A stretch of 64,000 bases of DNA from Mumia sp. ZJ1417 (GCF_014127285.1 NZ_CP059901.1:2046001-2110000); one strand, 5' to 3'. Numbered from the stretch's first letter, positions 41,937 through 50,522 are shown. The notes: a model not told the origin generated them from the sequence alone. A program made the numbers and translations.

Positions 41937-42584
41937 ATGGACATCACGCGCTTCGGCCACGCCGCCCTCCTCCTCGAGTCCGGCCCGCACCGGGTTCTGA
42001 TCGACCCGGGCACCTTCAGCCGCGAGGAGGTCTTCGACCTCACCGGTCTCGACGCGATCGTCGTCACCCACCAGCATCCCGACCACGTCGACCCGGCCCG
42101 CATCGAGCGGCTGCTCGCGGGCAACCCCGACGCGCGGCTGCTCGCCGAGCCGCAGACGGTCGCGGCGCTCGAAGGGTTCGGGGTCTGGGAGCCGACCGCC
42201 GCCGACGTCACCGTCGAGCTGGGCCGGTCGATGACGCTCACGGGCGTTGGTTTCGAGCACGCGGTGATCCACCCGGACATGCCGCGGGTCGGCAATGTCG
42301 GCATCCTCGTCGAGGCCGACGGCACCCGTCTGTTCCACCCGGGCGACTCGTACGCGTCGGTGCCGCGCGACGTCGACGTCCTCGCCGTGCCCCTCAGCGC
42401 TCCCTGGGCGAAGGTCAGCGAGACGGTCGACTTCGTACGGGCGGTGGCGCCGCGGGTCGTGTTCCCGATCCACGACTGCACGATCTCCGACGTCGCGTAC
42501 CTCGTCTACTGGGGGCGCGTGGCCGAGATGGGCGGGGCCGAGCAGGCGCTGCTTCTCGGGCAGGACGGGACCACGAGCGCGTGA
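41937..42584 (+). CDS. MBL-fold metal-dependent hydrolase
   Basis: The 215-residue protein has the metallo-beta-lactamase HxHxDH motif in 'VVTHQHPDHVDPARIERLLA', a second His region 'FEHAVIHPDMPRVGNVGILV', 'LFHPGDSY' (Asp ligand) and C-terminal 'VVFPIHDCTISD'. It matches the UPF0173-like subgroup. Substrate unknown. The next gene follows one base after its stop, so the two are likely co-transcribed. Confidence 0.87.
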   Translation: MDITRFGHAALLLESGPHRVLIDPGTFSREEVFDLTGLDAIVVTHQHPDHVDPARIERLLAGNPDARLLAEPQTVAALEGFGVWEPTAADVTVELGRSMTLTGVGFEHAVIHPDMPRVGNVGILVEADGTRLFHPGDSYASVPRDVDVLAVPLSAPWAKVSETVDFVRAVAPRVVFPIHDCTISDVAYLVYWGRVAEMGGAEQALLLGQDGTTSA

Positions 42585-42585
42585 G

Positions 42586-43284
42586 ATGAGCGCTGCGGCG
42601 CCCGAGTCGGGCCAGCAGGACCTCGGCGGGTGGCTGAACCAGCTGCGCGCCGGGGTCCTGGGTGCCAACGACGGCATCGTCTCGACCGCCGGGATTGTCA
42701 TCGGGATGGCCGCCGCGACGAAGTCGGTCCCGGTCATCCTGGCCGCGGGGCTGGCCGGACTCGCCGCGGGAGCGCTGTCGATGGCGTCGGGCGAGTACGT
42801 GTCGGTGAGCACGCAGCGCGACACCGAGCGCGCACTCCTAGACGCCGAGCGCGAGCAACTCACGCGTGACCCCGAAGCCGCGCTCGCCGAGCTGACGCAT
42901 GAGTACGTCGACAAGGGGCTGAGCGAGGATCTCGCCCGGCAGGTGGCGATCGAGCTGAGCGCGGGCGATGCGCTCGCCGCGCACGCCGATGCCGAGCTGC
43001 ACCTCGACCCCGAGGCGCTGACCAACCCCTGGCATGCGGCGGTCGCCTCGATCGTCTCGTTCGCGATCGGTGGGATGCTCCCCCTGCTCGCGATCGTGCT
43101 GGTCCCGGTCACCGCGCGGATCCCGGTGACCTTCGGCGCCGTGATCGTCGCGCTCGTGCTGACCGGGTGGATCAGCGCGCGCATGGGTCACGCACCTCCC
43201 GCCCGCGCGACCCTCCGTACCGTGATCGGTGGGGCGCTGGCGATGGTGACGACGTACGCCCTCGGCTCGGTGTTCGACGTCTGA
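42586..43284 (+). CDS. VIT1/CCC1-family iron/manganese transporter
   Basis: The 232-residue membrane protein has 'AGVLGANDGIVSTAGIVIGM' and 'LAAGLAGLAAGALSMASGEY' then 'VSVSTQRDTERALLDAEREQ', the CCC1/VIT pattern with Asp and Met residues in membrane segments 1 and 2, and three C-terminal segments. A helical, acidic loop (about residues 85-145) is the metal-sensing or binding loop typical of the family. Likely moves Fe(II) or Mn(II). Follows the MBL gene by one base. Confidence 0.87.
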   Translation: MSAAAPESGQQDLGGWLNQLRAGVLGANDGIVSTAGIVIGMAAATKSVPVILAAGLAGLAAGALSMASGEYVSVSTQRDTERALLDAEREQLTRDPEAALAELTHEYVDKGLSEDLARQVAIELSAGDALAAHADAELHLDPEALTNPWHAAVASIVSFAIGGMLPLLAIVLVPVTARIPVTFGAVIVALVLTGWISARMGHAPPARATLRTVIGGALAMVTTYALGSVFDV

Positions 43285-43314
43285 CGGTCTGAGGCCCGGC
43301 GTGCCACGACCAGG

Positions 43315-44376
43315 TCAGGACTCCAGCAGCAGCTCGGCGACGACGGCGTCGATCTCGTCGCGGATCCGCAGCTTGACCTCGCCTGCCGCGAACGAGGCAT
43401 CGACCGCCGCACGCGCCAGATCGGCGAGGTCGGCGAGGCTCAGCCCGAACGTGTCGTGAGCGAGCTGGTACTCGTGCTCGAGCGTCGTGTCGAACATCCC
43501 GGGGTCGTCGCTGTTGAGCGTCACGAGGACGCCGGCGTCGCGCAGCGCCGGGAAGGGGTGCTCGTCGAGCGAGGCGACCGCGCCCGTGCACAGGTTCGAG
43601 GTCGGTGCGATCTCCAACGGGATCTGGCGCTCGACCAGCTCTGCGACCAGCGCCGGGTCGTCTGCGGCGCGGATGCCGTGCCCGATCCGTACGGCGCCGA
43701 GCGCGTCCAGAGCGTCCCGTACGGTCTGGGGTCCCGTGGTCTCCCCTGCGTGCGGGACGCTTTTGAGCCCAAGCGCCCGTGCACGCGCGAAGACCTCCGC
43801 GAACTGCGGCCGCTCGACACCGATCTCGGGACCGCCGAGCCCGAAGCCGACGGTGCCGTCGGGTGCGTGCCGCTCGACCCAGTCGATCGTCCGCTCCCCC
43901 GACGGCAGTCCGAGCTCTCCGGGGATGTCGAACACCCACGCGAGCTCGACGCCGCTCGTACGGGCCTGCGCACGGCCTCGCGTGAGGGCCTCGGCGAGCG
44001 CGTCGGGAGCGATCCCCATGAGGAGCTGGCTGTCAGGCGTCACCGTGAGCTCGGCGTAGCGGATGTTCTGCGCCGCCATGTCCGCACCGACGCCCGCGAC
44101 GAGGTCCTCGACGTCCTGCGGCGTCGTGACGAGCTGGTTGGTCTGGATGTAGACCTCGATGAAGTGCGCGAAGTCACGAAACCGGTAGAACTCCTGAAGC
44201 GCCTCTTCGTCGACCGGCACCCCGACCTCGGGATGCCGACGTGCGAGCCCGAGGACGGTCTCCACGGACGCGGCGCCGAGGAGGTGGACATGCAGCTCCG
44301 CCTTCGGGAGCGCGTGGACGAAAGGATCGATGGGCCGTTCGCGTCCGGTCGCCGACACGACAGAGGGGTTGCTCAT
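43315..44376 (-). CDS. add: Adenosine deaminase
   Basis: This 353-residue protein has the zinc HxH in 'PKAELHVHLLGAAS', the catalytic 'SVPHAGETTGP', 'RIGHGIRAADDP' and 'VTLNSDDPGMFDTTLEHEYQ', the order of adenosine deaminases. It converts adenosine or deoxyadenosine to inosine in purine salvage; the phosphoribosyltransferase nearby at 41393 fits the same pathway. ATG at 44376; an upstream ATG at 44442 adds no domain sequence. It is divergent from the XRE-MurA gene. Confidence 0.9.
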   Translation of the reverse strand: MSNPSVVSATGRERPIDPFVHALPKAELHVHLLGAASVETVLGLARRHPEVGVPVDEEALQEFYRFRDFAHFIEVYIQTNQLVTTPQDVEDLVAGVGADMAAQNIRYAELTVTPDSQLLMGIAPDALAEALTRGRAQARTSGVELAWVFDIPGELGLPSGERTIDWVERHAPDGTVGFGLGGPEIGVERPQFAEVFARARALGLKSVPHAGETTGPQTVRDALDALGAVRIGHGIRAADDPALVAELVERQIPLEIAPTSNLCTGAVASLDEHPFPALRDAGVLVTLNSDDPGMFDTTLEHEYQLAHDTFGLSLADLADLARAAVDASFAAGEVKLRIRDEIDAVVAELLLES

Positions 44377-44475
44377 CGCGCCATTGAACCACCCCGTACG
44401 GTGGTGGCGGGTGTCTGTTCTCGGGTCAGGCACCTGCGTCACGTGACACGCGGAACACTCCGATATTCGACGATC

Positions 44476-44493
44476 TATCTCACATGTGAGATA
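44476..44493. promoter_or_regulatory. 18-base perfect palindrome before the XRE-MurA fusion
   Basis: TATCTCACATGTGAGATA is a perfect palindrome. It ends 11 bases before the ATG of the XRE-MurA gene, overlapping its leader or core promoter, and lies about 100 bases from the divergent adenosine deaminase start. A dimer of the fusion's own HTH domain is the obvious candidate to bind it. Confidence 0.75.
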
Positions 44494-44504
44494 CGGTGGA
44501 GCAC

Positions 44505-46034
44505 ATGACTGACGACTACCTGACCCGGATCGGGAACCTCATTCGCGACGCGCGGAAGCATCGCGGCCTGACCCAGGCGGAGCTCGCTCAACTCTTGAAG
44601 ACGAGCCAGAGTGCGGTCAACCGCATCGAGCAGGGCCAGCAGAACCTCACGCTGGAGATGCTGGCGCGCATCGGTGCCGCGCTCGACTCCGAGTTTGTGG
44701 CGCTAGGCACGTCAGGCCCTAGCCACCTGCGCGTCGTTGGCGAGACCAAGCTCTCCGGCTCCATCGATGTGAAGTCCTCCAAGAACGCCGGCGTCGCCCT
44801 CTTGTGTGCGGCGCTGCTCAACGAGGGCCGCACCACGCTGCGCAAGGTCGCCCGCATCGAGGAGGTCAACCGGCTCCTCGAGGTGCTGGAGTCGATCGGC
44901 TTCAAGACGACCTGGATCGGCGACGAGGGCGACCTCGAGCTGATCCCGCCGACGACCCTCGACTTGTCGTCGATCGATGCCGACGCTGCACGCCGTACGC
45001 GCAGCATCATCATGTTCCTCGGCCCGCTGATGCACCGCGAGCAGTCGTTCGATCTTCCCTATGCCGGTGGCTGCGACCTCGGCACGCGCACGGTTGAGCC
45101 GCACATGACCGCGCTGCGCCCGTTCGGGCTCGAGGTGAAGGCCACCGAGGGCAGCTATCACGCGACCGTCGACCCCTCGGTTTCCCCTGTACGACCGATC
45201 GTGCTCACCGAGCGCGGCGACACCGTCACCGAGAACGCGCTACTGGCCGCTGCGCGGCACGATGGCGAGACCGTCATCCGCAACGCCAGCCCCAACTACA
45301 TGGTCCAGGACCTGTGCTTCTTCCTCGAGCGCCTCGGCGTCGAGATCGAGGGCATCGGGACGACCACGCTCCGTGTGAAGGGTCGCTCGCGCATCAACGT
45401 CGACGTCGAGTACGCGCCGAGCGAGGACCCGATCGAGGCGATGAGCCTGATCACCGCGGCGATCGTCACCGAGTCGAAGATCACCGTGCGTCGTGTGCCG
45501 ATCGAGTTCATGGAGATCGAGCTCGCGCTGCTGGAGGAGATGGGCTTCACCTACGACCGCAGCGACGAGTACCTCGCCGAGAACGGCCACACCCGCCTCG
45601 TCGACATCACGACGTACCCGTCGGTGCTGCACGCGCCGATCGACAAGATCCACCCGATGCCGTTCCCCGGACTCAACATCGACAATCTGCCGTTCTTCGC
45701 GGTGATCGCGGCGACGGCCTCCGGGACGACGCTGCTGCACGACTGGGTCTATGAGAACCGCGCGATCTATCTGACCGAGCTCAACAAACTCGGTGCGAAC
45801 GTCAAGCTCCTCGACCCGCACCGCGTCCTCATCGAGGGTCCGACGCGCTGGCGCGCCACCGAGCTCGTGTGCCCACCGGCACTGCGACCGGCCGTCGTGA
45901 TCCTGATCGCGATGCTGGCGGCCAAGGGGACGTCGGTGCTGCGCAGCGTCTACGTGATCAACCGCGGGTACGAAGATCTCGCTGCGCGCCTCAACGCCCT
46001 GGGCGCCGAGATCGAGACCTTCCGCGACATCTGA
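44505..46034 (+). CDS. XRE-HTH/MurA (UDP-GlcNAc enolpyruvyl transferase) fusion
   Basis: The 509-residue protein has two parts. Residues 1-70 are a Cro/CI helix-turn-helix ('RGLTQAELAQLLKTSQSAVN' then 'RIEQGQQNLTLEMLARIGAA'). Residues 75-509 are an EPSP-synthase-fold MurA with 'VKSSKNAGVALLCAALLNEG' (Lys-Asn pair of the substrate site), 'LPYAGGCDLGTRTVEPHMTA' (Cys corresponding to catalytic MurA Cys), and later 'MPFPGLNIDNLPFFAV'. Catalytic residues appear kept, so it may bind UDP-GlcNAc and PEP while sensing them for the HTH. ATG at 44505 follows GGTGGAG; a GTG at 44496 is possible. Confidence 0.88.
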   Translation: MTDDYLTRIGNLIRDARKHRGLTQAELAQLLKTSQSAVNRIEQGQQNLTLEMLARIGAALDSEFVALGTSGPSHLRVVGETKLSGSIDVKSSKNAGVALLCAALLNEGRTTLRKVARIEEVNRLLEVLESIGFKTTWIGDEGDLELIPPTTLDLSSIDADAARRTRSIIMFLGPLMHREQSFDLPYAGGCDLGTRTVEPHMTALRPFGLEVKATEGSYHATVDPSVSPVRPIVLTERGDTVTENALLAAARHDGETVIRNASPNYMVQDLCFFLERLGVEIEGIGTTTLRVKGRSRINVDVEYAPSEDPIEAMSLITAAIVTESKITVRRVPIEFMEIELALLEEMGFTYDRSDEYLAENGHTRLVDITTYPSVLHAPIDKIHPMPFPGLNIDNLPFFAVIAATASGTTLLHDWVYENRAIYLTELNKLGANVKLLDPHRVLIEGPTRWRATELVCPPALRPAVVILIAMLAAKGTSVLRSVYVINRGYEDLAARLNALGAEIETFRDI

Positions 46035-46059
46035 GCGGCAGGGTCTCGGCCACCCCCTG

Positions 46060-46092
46060 CTGGTCGAGTGCCGGCGAGGAACGAGCCGGTGT
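46060..46092. repeat. Interspersed repeat of the actinobacterial 'GGTCTCGATAC' type, between convergent genes
   Basis: The minus strand reads GGTCTCGATACACCGGCTCG, then through a CCGGC/GCCGG hairpin to ACTCGACCAG. Such strings, with arms GGTCTCGATAC and CTCGACCAG, recur many times in Nocardioides-like genomes. It sits between the convergent XRE-MurA and LuxR-remnant genes, where it may also act as a terminator. Confidence 0.65.
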
Positions 46093-46102
46093 ATCGAGAC
46101 CC

Positions 46103-46537
46103 CTACTCGACCGCCGCGCCCAGGTGCTCGCCGAGCTCCTTGCGCGAGCGGATGCGCAGCTTCGCGTAGCTCGCCGACAGGTGCCACTCCACGGTCTTGA
46201 TGCTGAGGAACAGCTGCTCGGCGATCTGGCGGTTGATCGAGCCCGACGTGGCGAGCTCGCACACCGACAGTTCGGCAGTCGAGAGTCGGTCCACGCGTGA
46301 CCCGCTCTCGCCGTCCGAGTCGGTCCGCGGCGCGAGGTCCTCGAGCTGCCGCGAGACACCGGCCGCGCCGATACGGTCCGCGATCCCTCGGGCCCGACCC
46401 GCGAGCGTCGCCGCCTCGGCCCGGCAGCGAGTGTCAGTGTTCCGAGAAGTGGCACTCCCCGTCGTACGGGGTGGGTGGCGGTACGTGCAGTCATGCTCAT
46501 CCTCATCGGTCGGTGCTGATGCGTCGTCCAGCCTCAC
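46103..46537 (-). pseudogene. Truncated LuxR-type regulator (C-terminal HTH only)
   Basis: The C-terminal half is a clear LuxR/NarL HTH: 'LSTAELSVCELATSGSINRQ' then 'IAEQLFLSIKTVEWHLSASY' then 'AKLRIRSRKELGEHL'. Upstream only about 60 residues of helical sequence are readable ('CRAEAATLAGRARGIADRIG') before low-quality sequence; the large N-terminal ATPase or sensor typical of this HTH form is missing. A GTG at 46537 could start a 144-residue protein, but no Shine-Dalgarno is seen. Most likely a surviving tail of a deleted gene. Confidence 0.55.
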
Positions 46538-46606
46538 CCGATCTCGCCCCGTACGAGGTGTGCCAAGCACCCTGGTGCGTGAACCCGGGGGCGGCATACT
46601 GGCCCC

Positions 46607-47398
46607 GTGACCGACCCGGTGCCACCGTTCCGCGCTTCGGCGACCCCGCTCGCGTACGCGCACCGCGGGGGTGCGCACTACGCCCCTAACCGGGGCATCG
46701 AGAACTCCCTCGCCGCCTTCGAGAACGCGGTCCGGCTCGGCTATCGCTACCTCGAGACCGATGCGCGCACCTCGGCCGACGGCACCGTGTTCGCGTTCCA
46801 CGACGCCTCGCTCGACCGGACGACCGACCGGGCAGGCGTCCTCGCCAGGCTTCCCGCCGACGAGGTGCACAAGGCCCGCATCGGTGGGCGCGAGCCGGTC
46901 CCGCTGCTGAGCGACATGCTCGCGGCGTTCCCCAACGTGTACGTCAACATCGACGTCAAGGAGACCGCGGCGATCGCCCCGACCCTGCAGGCGATCACCG
47001 ACACCGGTGCTGAGGGACGCGTCTGCCTCGCGTCGTTCTCCCACCGGCGTCTCGCGCGGATCCGGGCGCTGGCCCCTCGCCTGGCCACCTCGGCGTCGCC
47101 GCCGGAGATCGCGCGGGTGATGGCGCACCCGTGGCGGGTGCTCCCGCGGATCCGTGCGTCGGGTGTCGCCTGCGTGCAGGTTCCGACGCGGCGAGGCTGG
47201 CTGGAGATCGTGACGCCGCGGTTCGTCCGTGCTGCGCACGACCTCGGGCTGGCGGTCCATGTGTGGACCATCGACGACGCCGCAGAGATGGAGCGCCTCC
47301 TCGACCTCGGGGTGGACGGACTGATGAGCGACCGGATCGACGTCCTGCGCGACGTCCTGACCGCCCGCGGTCAGTGGACTGGAGGAGCCCCCGAATGA
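46607..47398 (+). CDS. Glycerophosphodiester phosphodiesterase
   Basis: The 263-residue protein has 'LAYAHRGGAHYAPNRGIENS' then 'LAAFENAVRLGYRYLETDAR' and 'VFAFHDASLDRTTDRAGV', the GDPD metal and catalytic residues (HRG, E, ETD, H), and 'VHVWTIDDAAEMERLLDLGV' then 'DGLMSDR' at the end. It breaks glycerophosphodiesters into glycerol-3-phosphate and alcohol. GTG at 46607. Its stop overlaps the ATG of the transporter gene (ATGA), so substrate uptake and hydrolysis may be linked. Confidence 0.9.
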   Translation: MTDPVPPFRASATPLAYAHRGGAHYAPNRGIENSLAAFENAVRLGYRYLETDARTSADGTVFAFHDASLDRTTDRAGVLARLPADEVHKARIGGREPVPLLSDMLAAFPNVYVNIDVKETAAIAPTLQAITDTGAEGRVCLASFSHRRLARIRALAPRLATSASPPEIARVMAHPWRVLPRIRASGVACVQVPTRRGWLEIVTPRFVRAAHDLGLAVHVWTIDDAAEMERLLDLGVDGLMSDRIDVLRDVLTARGQWTGGAPE

Positions 47399-48789
47399 CC
47401 GTCGCCAACTCCGCTGACGCTTCCGGCACCGCCCTGGGGCGCCGCCGAGAGCAGCGCGCCTGGTACTGGTACGACTGGGCCAACTCGGCCTACATCACGA
47501 GCGTCGGCACCGTGCTCATCGGCCCCTACCTCACCTCCGTCGCCGAGCGCGACGCGTGCGGACGGGTCGGGACGACCGACAACCCGTGCCACGCGAACAT
47601 CGACCTGTTCGGGCTGGGACTGTCGGCGGGGTCGCTGGTCTTCTACGTCGTCACCTTCGCCACGCTGCTGTCCGCGCTGGTGCTGCCGATCGTCGGTGCC
47701 GTCGCCGACCGCGTCACGTCCAAGCGTCGACTGATGGCGAGGTTCGCTTGGACCGGCGCGGCGGCCGCGTGCGCGATGTTCTTCGTCGCGGGCAGCAATT
47801 GGGAGCTCGGGGCCGTGCTGCTCGTGGTGGCCAACCTCTGCATGGGCGCCTCGCTGACCGTCTACGACGCGATCCTCATCGACGTCGCCACACCCGACGA
47901 GCGAGACCGGGTGTCGTCGCGAGGGTGGGCCTTCGGCTACCTCGGCGGCGGCCTCCTGCTTCTCCTCAACCTTGGCCTCGTCCTCGGTGCGGGTGACGCG
48001 ATCGGCACCGACACGGCGGTCCGGATCAGCCTGCTGTCGGCGGGCCTGTGGTGGGGCGGCTTCACCGTCGTCGCCTACCGAGGCTTGCGGGACCACCCGC
48101 CGACGGCGCTGCCGGACGGCGAGGACCGCACGGAGGGTGCCCTCGTGCGCCGCAGCTTCGGCCAGCTGTGGAGCACGCTCAAGCACCTCAAGAACTACCC
48201 GCAGACGATGCTCTTCCTCGTCGCCTACCTCTTCTACAACGACGGCATCCAGACGGTCATTTACTCGGCGTCGATCTTCGGCCAGAAGGAGCTCGGCTTC
48301 TCCGCCGAGGTGCTCATCGCGACGATCCTCCTCGTCCAGTTCGTCGCGATCGCCGGTGCGCTGTCGTTCGGTGTGATCGCGCAGCGGGCGGGGGCGCGCC
48401 GGACGATCATGGGCGGCCTCGTCGTCTGGATGGTGATCGTCTCTTGCGGCTACGTGATGCCTGAGGGCGAGGTTGTGCCGTTCCTCGTTCTCGCGACCGG
48501 GATCGGTATCGTCATGGGCGGAACACAGGCGCTGTCGCGGTCGTTGTACTCCCAGATGATCCCGGCGGGACGAGAAGCCGAGTACTTCTCGCTCTACCAG
48601 GCCGCCGAGCGTGGGACGAGCTGGCTCGGTACCCTGGTCTTCGGTCTGGTGCACCAGCTCACCGGGTCGTATCGGCCGGCGATCTTCGCGCTGATCGCGT
48701 TCTTCGTCGTCGGATTCGTGCTTCTGGTGCGTCTGGACGCAAGACGTGCGATCACGGAGGCCGGGCGCGAGGTGCCCCAGTCCGTCTGA
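47395..48789 (+). CDS. UMF1-type (Atg22-like) MFS transporter
   Basis: This 464-residue membrane protein has about 12 hydrophobic segments. The N-terminal 'QRAWYWYDWANSAYITSVGT' is the UMF1/Atg22-like signature, and a substrate loop 'CGRVGTTDNPCHANID' follows. Transported compound is unknown. It overlaps the GDPD gene by four bases and is followed by a hairpin near its stop. Confidence 0.87.
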   Translation: MTVANSADASGTALGRRREQRAWYWYDWANSAYITSVGTVLIGPYLTSVAERDACGRVGTTDNPCHANIDLFGLGLSAGSLVFYVVTFATLLSALVLPIVGAVADRVTSKRRLMARFAWTGAAAACAMFFVAGSNWELGAVLLVVANLCMGASLTVYDAILIDVATPDERDRVSSRGWAFGYLGGGLLLLLNLGLVLGAGDAIGTDTAVRISLLSAGLWWGGFTVVAYRGLRDHPPTALPDGEDRTEGALVRRSFGQLWSTLKHLKNYPQTMLFLVAYLFYNDGIQTVIYSASIFGQKELGFSAEVLIATILLVQFVAIAGALSFGVIAQRAGARRTIMGGLVVWMVIVSCGYVMPEGEVVPFLVLATGIGIVMGGTQALSRSLYSQMIPAGREAEYFSLYQAAERGTSWLGTLVFGLVHQLTGSYRPAIFALIAFFVVGFVLLVRLDARRAITEAGREVPQSV

Positions 48790-48822
48790 GAGCGGGCGTG
48801 TCGTACGACACGGTGGGCTCTC
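48788..48822 (+). terminator. Hairpin at the end of the GDPD/transporter operon
   Basis: GAGAGC (48788-48793) pairs with GCTCTC (48817-48822), and an inner perfect palindrome, GTGTCGTACGACAC, lies at 48798-48811. The outer and inner stems are separated by an asymmetric internal loop. It overlaps the transporter stop codon by two bases. There is no U-run, which is common for actinobacterial terminators. Confidence 0.5.
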
Positions 48823-48825
48823 AGG

Positions 48826-48851
48826 GGAATCTCACGAGCCCCCGATACGTT
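48826..48851 (+). promoter_or_regulatory. SigR-type promoter of rbpA
   Basis: GGAAT at 48826-48830, 18 bases, then GTT at 48849-48851 matches the SigR consensus GGAAT-N18-GTT. rbpA is an established SigR target in Streptomyces, so the match is functional support, not only a string hit. It is 71 bases before the rbpA ATG. Confidence 0.78.
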
Positions 48852-48921
48852 GGACAGGGCGTACGGAAACGGACAGACGTGCCGTACGCATCAGACGTTT
48901 GATTGAGTCGGGAGGGCAGTG

Positions 48922-49323
48922 ATGGCAGAACGCGCACTCCGGGGGGCGCGCCTCGGAACCCAGAGCTTCGAGGATGAGCGTGGCGTGGAGATGGCCCCGC
49001 GTCAAGAGGTTGAGTACGTCCTGCCCGACGGCCGTACGTTCACGGTCACGATGGCCGACGACGCCGAGCTTCCTGCTGAGTGGGAAGACCCGCGCAGCGG
49101 CAAGATGGGGCGTCTCGTCGACGGCAGCGAGCCGGAGCACAAGGAGGTCAAGGCCCCTCGTACGCACTGGGACATGCTGCTGGAGCGGCGTTCGATCCCC
49201 GAGCTCGAGGAGATCCTGACCGAGCGGCTCGAGCTGCTGCGGGCCGGTGAGATCGGTCCGGCTCACCTGCACCGCCCGGCCAAGGCCAAGACGAAGGCCA
49301 AGGCGCGCAAGCGCACCGCATGA
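48922..49323 (+). CDS. rbpA: RNA polymerase-binding protein RbpA
   Basis: The 133-residue protein has 'RALRGARLGTQSFEDERGVE' then 'MAPRQEVEYVLPDGRTFTVT', 'ADDAELPAEWEDPRSGKMGR', 'EPEHKEVKAPRTHWDMLLER' then 'RSIPELEEILTERLELLRAG': the zinc-lacking form of RbpA core, the basic linker and the sigma-interacting helix, respectively. It stabilises open complexes with the housekeeping sigma. A Lys-rich tail (about 15 residues) is extra. GGGAGGG precedes the start. It is driven by a SigR promoter. Confidence 0.92.
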   Translation: MAERALRGARLGTQSFEDERGVEMAPRQEVEYVLPDGRTFTVTMADDAELPAEWEDPRSGKMGRLVDGSEPEHKEVKAPRTHWDMLLERRSIPELEEILTERLELLRAGEIGPAHLHRPAKAKTKAKARKRTA

Positions 49324-49371
49324 TCTAAGCGGTTCCACATTCTCGGGAACCTGTTCGAGATCCCCTGATCG

Positions 49372-49407
49372 CCTGGGTCGTACCGTCCCCCCGTGGTACG
49401 GCCCAGG
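49372..49407. terminator. Bidirectional terminator between rbpA and the epoxide hydrolase gene
   Basis: CCTGGG-t-CGTACC pairs with GGTACG-g-CCCAGG around a 10-base C-rich loop, and the plus strand then reads CTTCTCTTTG. A smaller hairpin, GGTTCC/GGAACC, is at 49331-49351. It lies between convergent genes, so it can end both. Confidence 0.8.
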
Positions 49408-49425
49408 CTTCTCTTTGCCCGCGCG

Positions 49426-50505
49426 TCACTGCGCGCGCACTCGCGAGAAGAACTCCCGGACGTCCTCGGCGAGCAGCTCGGGCACCTCCATCGCAGCGAA
49501 ATGACCGCCGCTCTCGAACTCCGACCAGTGCCAGATGTCGTACAGCCGTTCGGCCAGCGGTCGCACCGACTGCGTGATGTCGTGGGCGAACACGGCCACG
49601 CCGAGCGGGACCGGGCACGGCGCGGCCTGTCGCGCGGTGTCTCGGTGCAGTCGTGCCGAGGAGGCCGCGGTCGCGGTCAGCCAGTACAGCGAGATGTTGG
49701 TGAGCATCCGCTCGTCGCTGACCGGCGAGCCGGGGTCCGTCCACTGCGCGAAGCGCTCGGCGATCCAGGCCAGCTGGGCGACCGGCGAGTCCGTCAGCGC
49801 ATAGCCGATCGTCTGCGGAGTGAGCGCCTGCAAGGCCTGGTAAGGCGGGCGTGCCGCCATCAGCTGTCGAACCTTGTCCAGCCGGGCCTCGTCGGTTGCT
49901 GACAGCTCGACGTCCGGATCCGGTCGGGTCGGCAGGTAGTTCACGTGCACACCGACCACCTGCTCGGGGGCGACCGCGCCGAGCGCCATCGAGATGCCGG
50001 CCCCGAAGTCGCCCCCCTGCGCGCCGTAGCGGTCGTAGCCGAGACGGCGCATCAGCTCGGCCCAGGCTCGCGCCACCCGGGCGGCGTCCCAGCCCCGCTC
50101 GTGGGTGGGACCGGAGAAGCCGTAGCCCGGGATGGAGGGGATCACCAGGTGGAAGTCGCGCGACAGCGGCTCGATCACGTCGAGAAACTCCAGGAACGAG
50201 CCGGGCCACCCGTGGGTGAGGATCAGCGCGAGCGCGTCCGGGTCGGCAGACCGTACGTGGACGAAGTGGATGTTCTGACTCTCGATCTCCGTGGTGAACT
50301 GCGGGAGCTCGTTGAGCGCGGCCTCGTGCGTACGCCAGTCGTAGCCGGTGCGCCAGAGCCCGGCCAGCTCCTTGAGCCGCGCCAGCGGGAACCCGTAGTC
50401 CCACCCGGCGTCGGCGACCTCGTTGGGCCAGCGCGTACGAGCGAGCCGGTCGTTCAGGTCGTCGAGGTCGGCCTGGGGGACGTCGATGCAGTACGGAGTG
50501 ATCAT
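49426..50505 (-). CDS. Epoxide hydrolase (alpha/beta fold)
   Basis: The 359-residue protein starts with an N-terminal epoxide-hydrolase module ('PYCIDVPQADLDDLNDRLAR' then 'TRWPNEVADAGWDYGF') and has the core 'LILTHGWPGSFLEF' (HGxP oxyanion), 'YGAQGGDFGAGISMALGAVA' (nucleophile Asp) and 'ESGGHFAAMEVPELLAEDVR' (catalytic His). It matches microsomal/juvenile-hormone-type epoxide hydrolases that open epoxides to diols. It is divergent from MarR, with the operator at 50523-50543. Confidence 0.9.
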   Translation of the reverse strand: MITPYCIDVPQADLDDLNDRLARTRWPNEVADAGWDYGFPLARLKELAGLWRTGYDWRTHEAALNELPQFTTEIESQNIHFVHVRSADPDALALILTHGWPGSFLEFLDVIEPLSRDFHLVIPSIPGYGFSGPTHERGWDAARVARAWAELMRRLGYDRYGAQGGDFGAGISMALGAVAPEQVVGVHVNYLPTRPDPDVELSATDEARLDKVRQLMAARPPYQALQALTPQTIGYALTDSPVAQLAWIAERFAQWTDPGSPVSDERMLTNISLYWLTATAASSARLHRDTARQAAPCPVPLGVAVFAHDITQSVRPLAERLYDIWHWSEFESGGHFAAMEVPELLAEDVREFFSRVRAQ

Positions 50506-50522
50506 GGATCCCAACCTACCCA

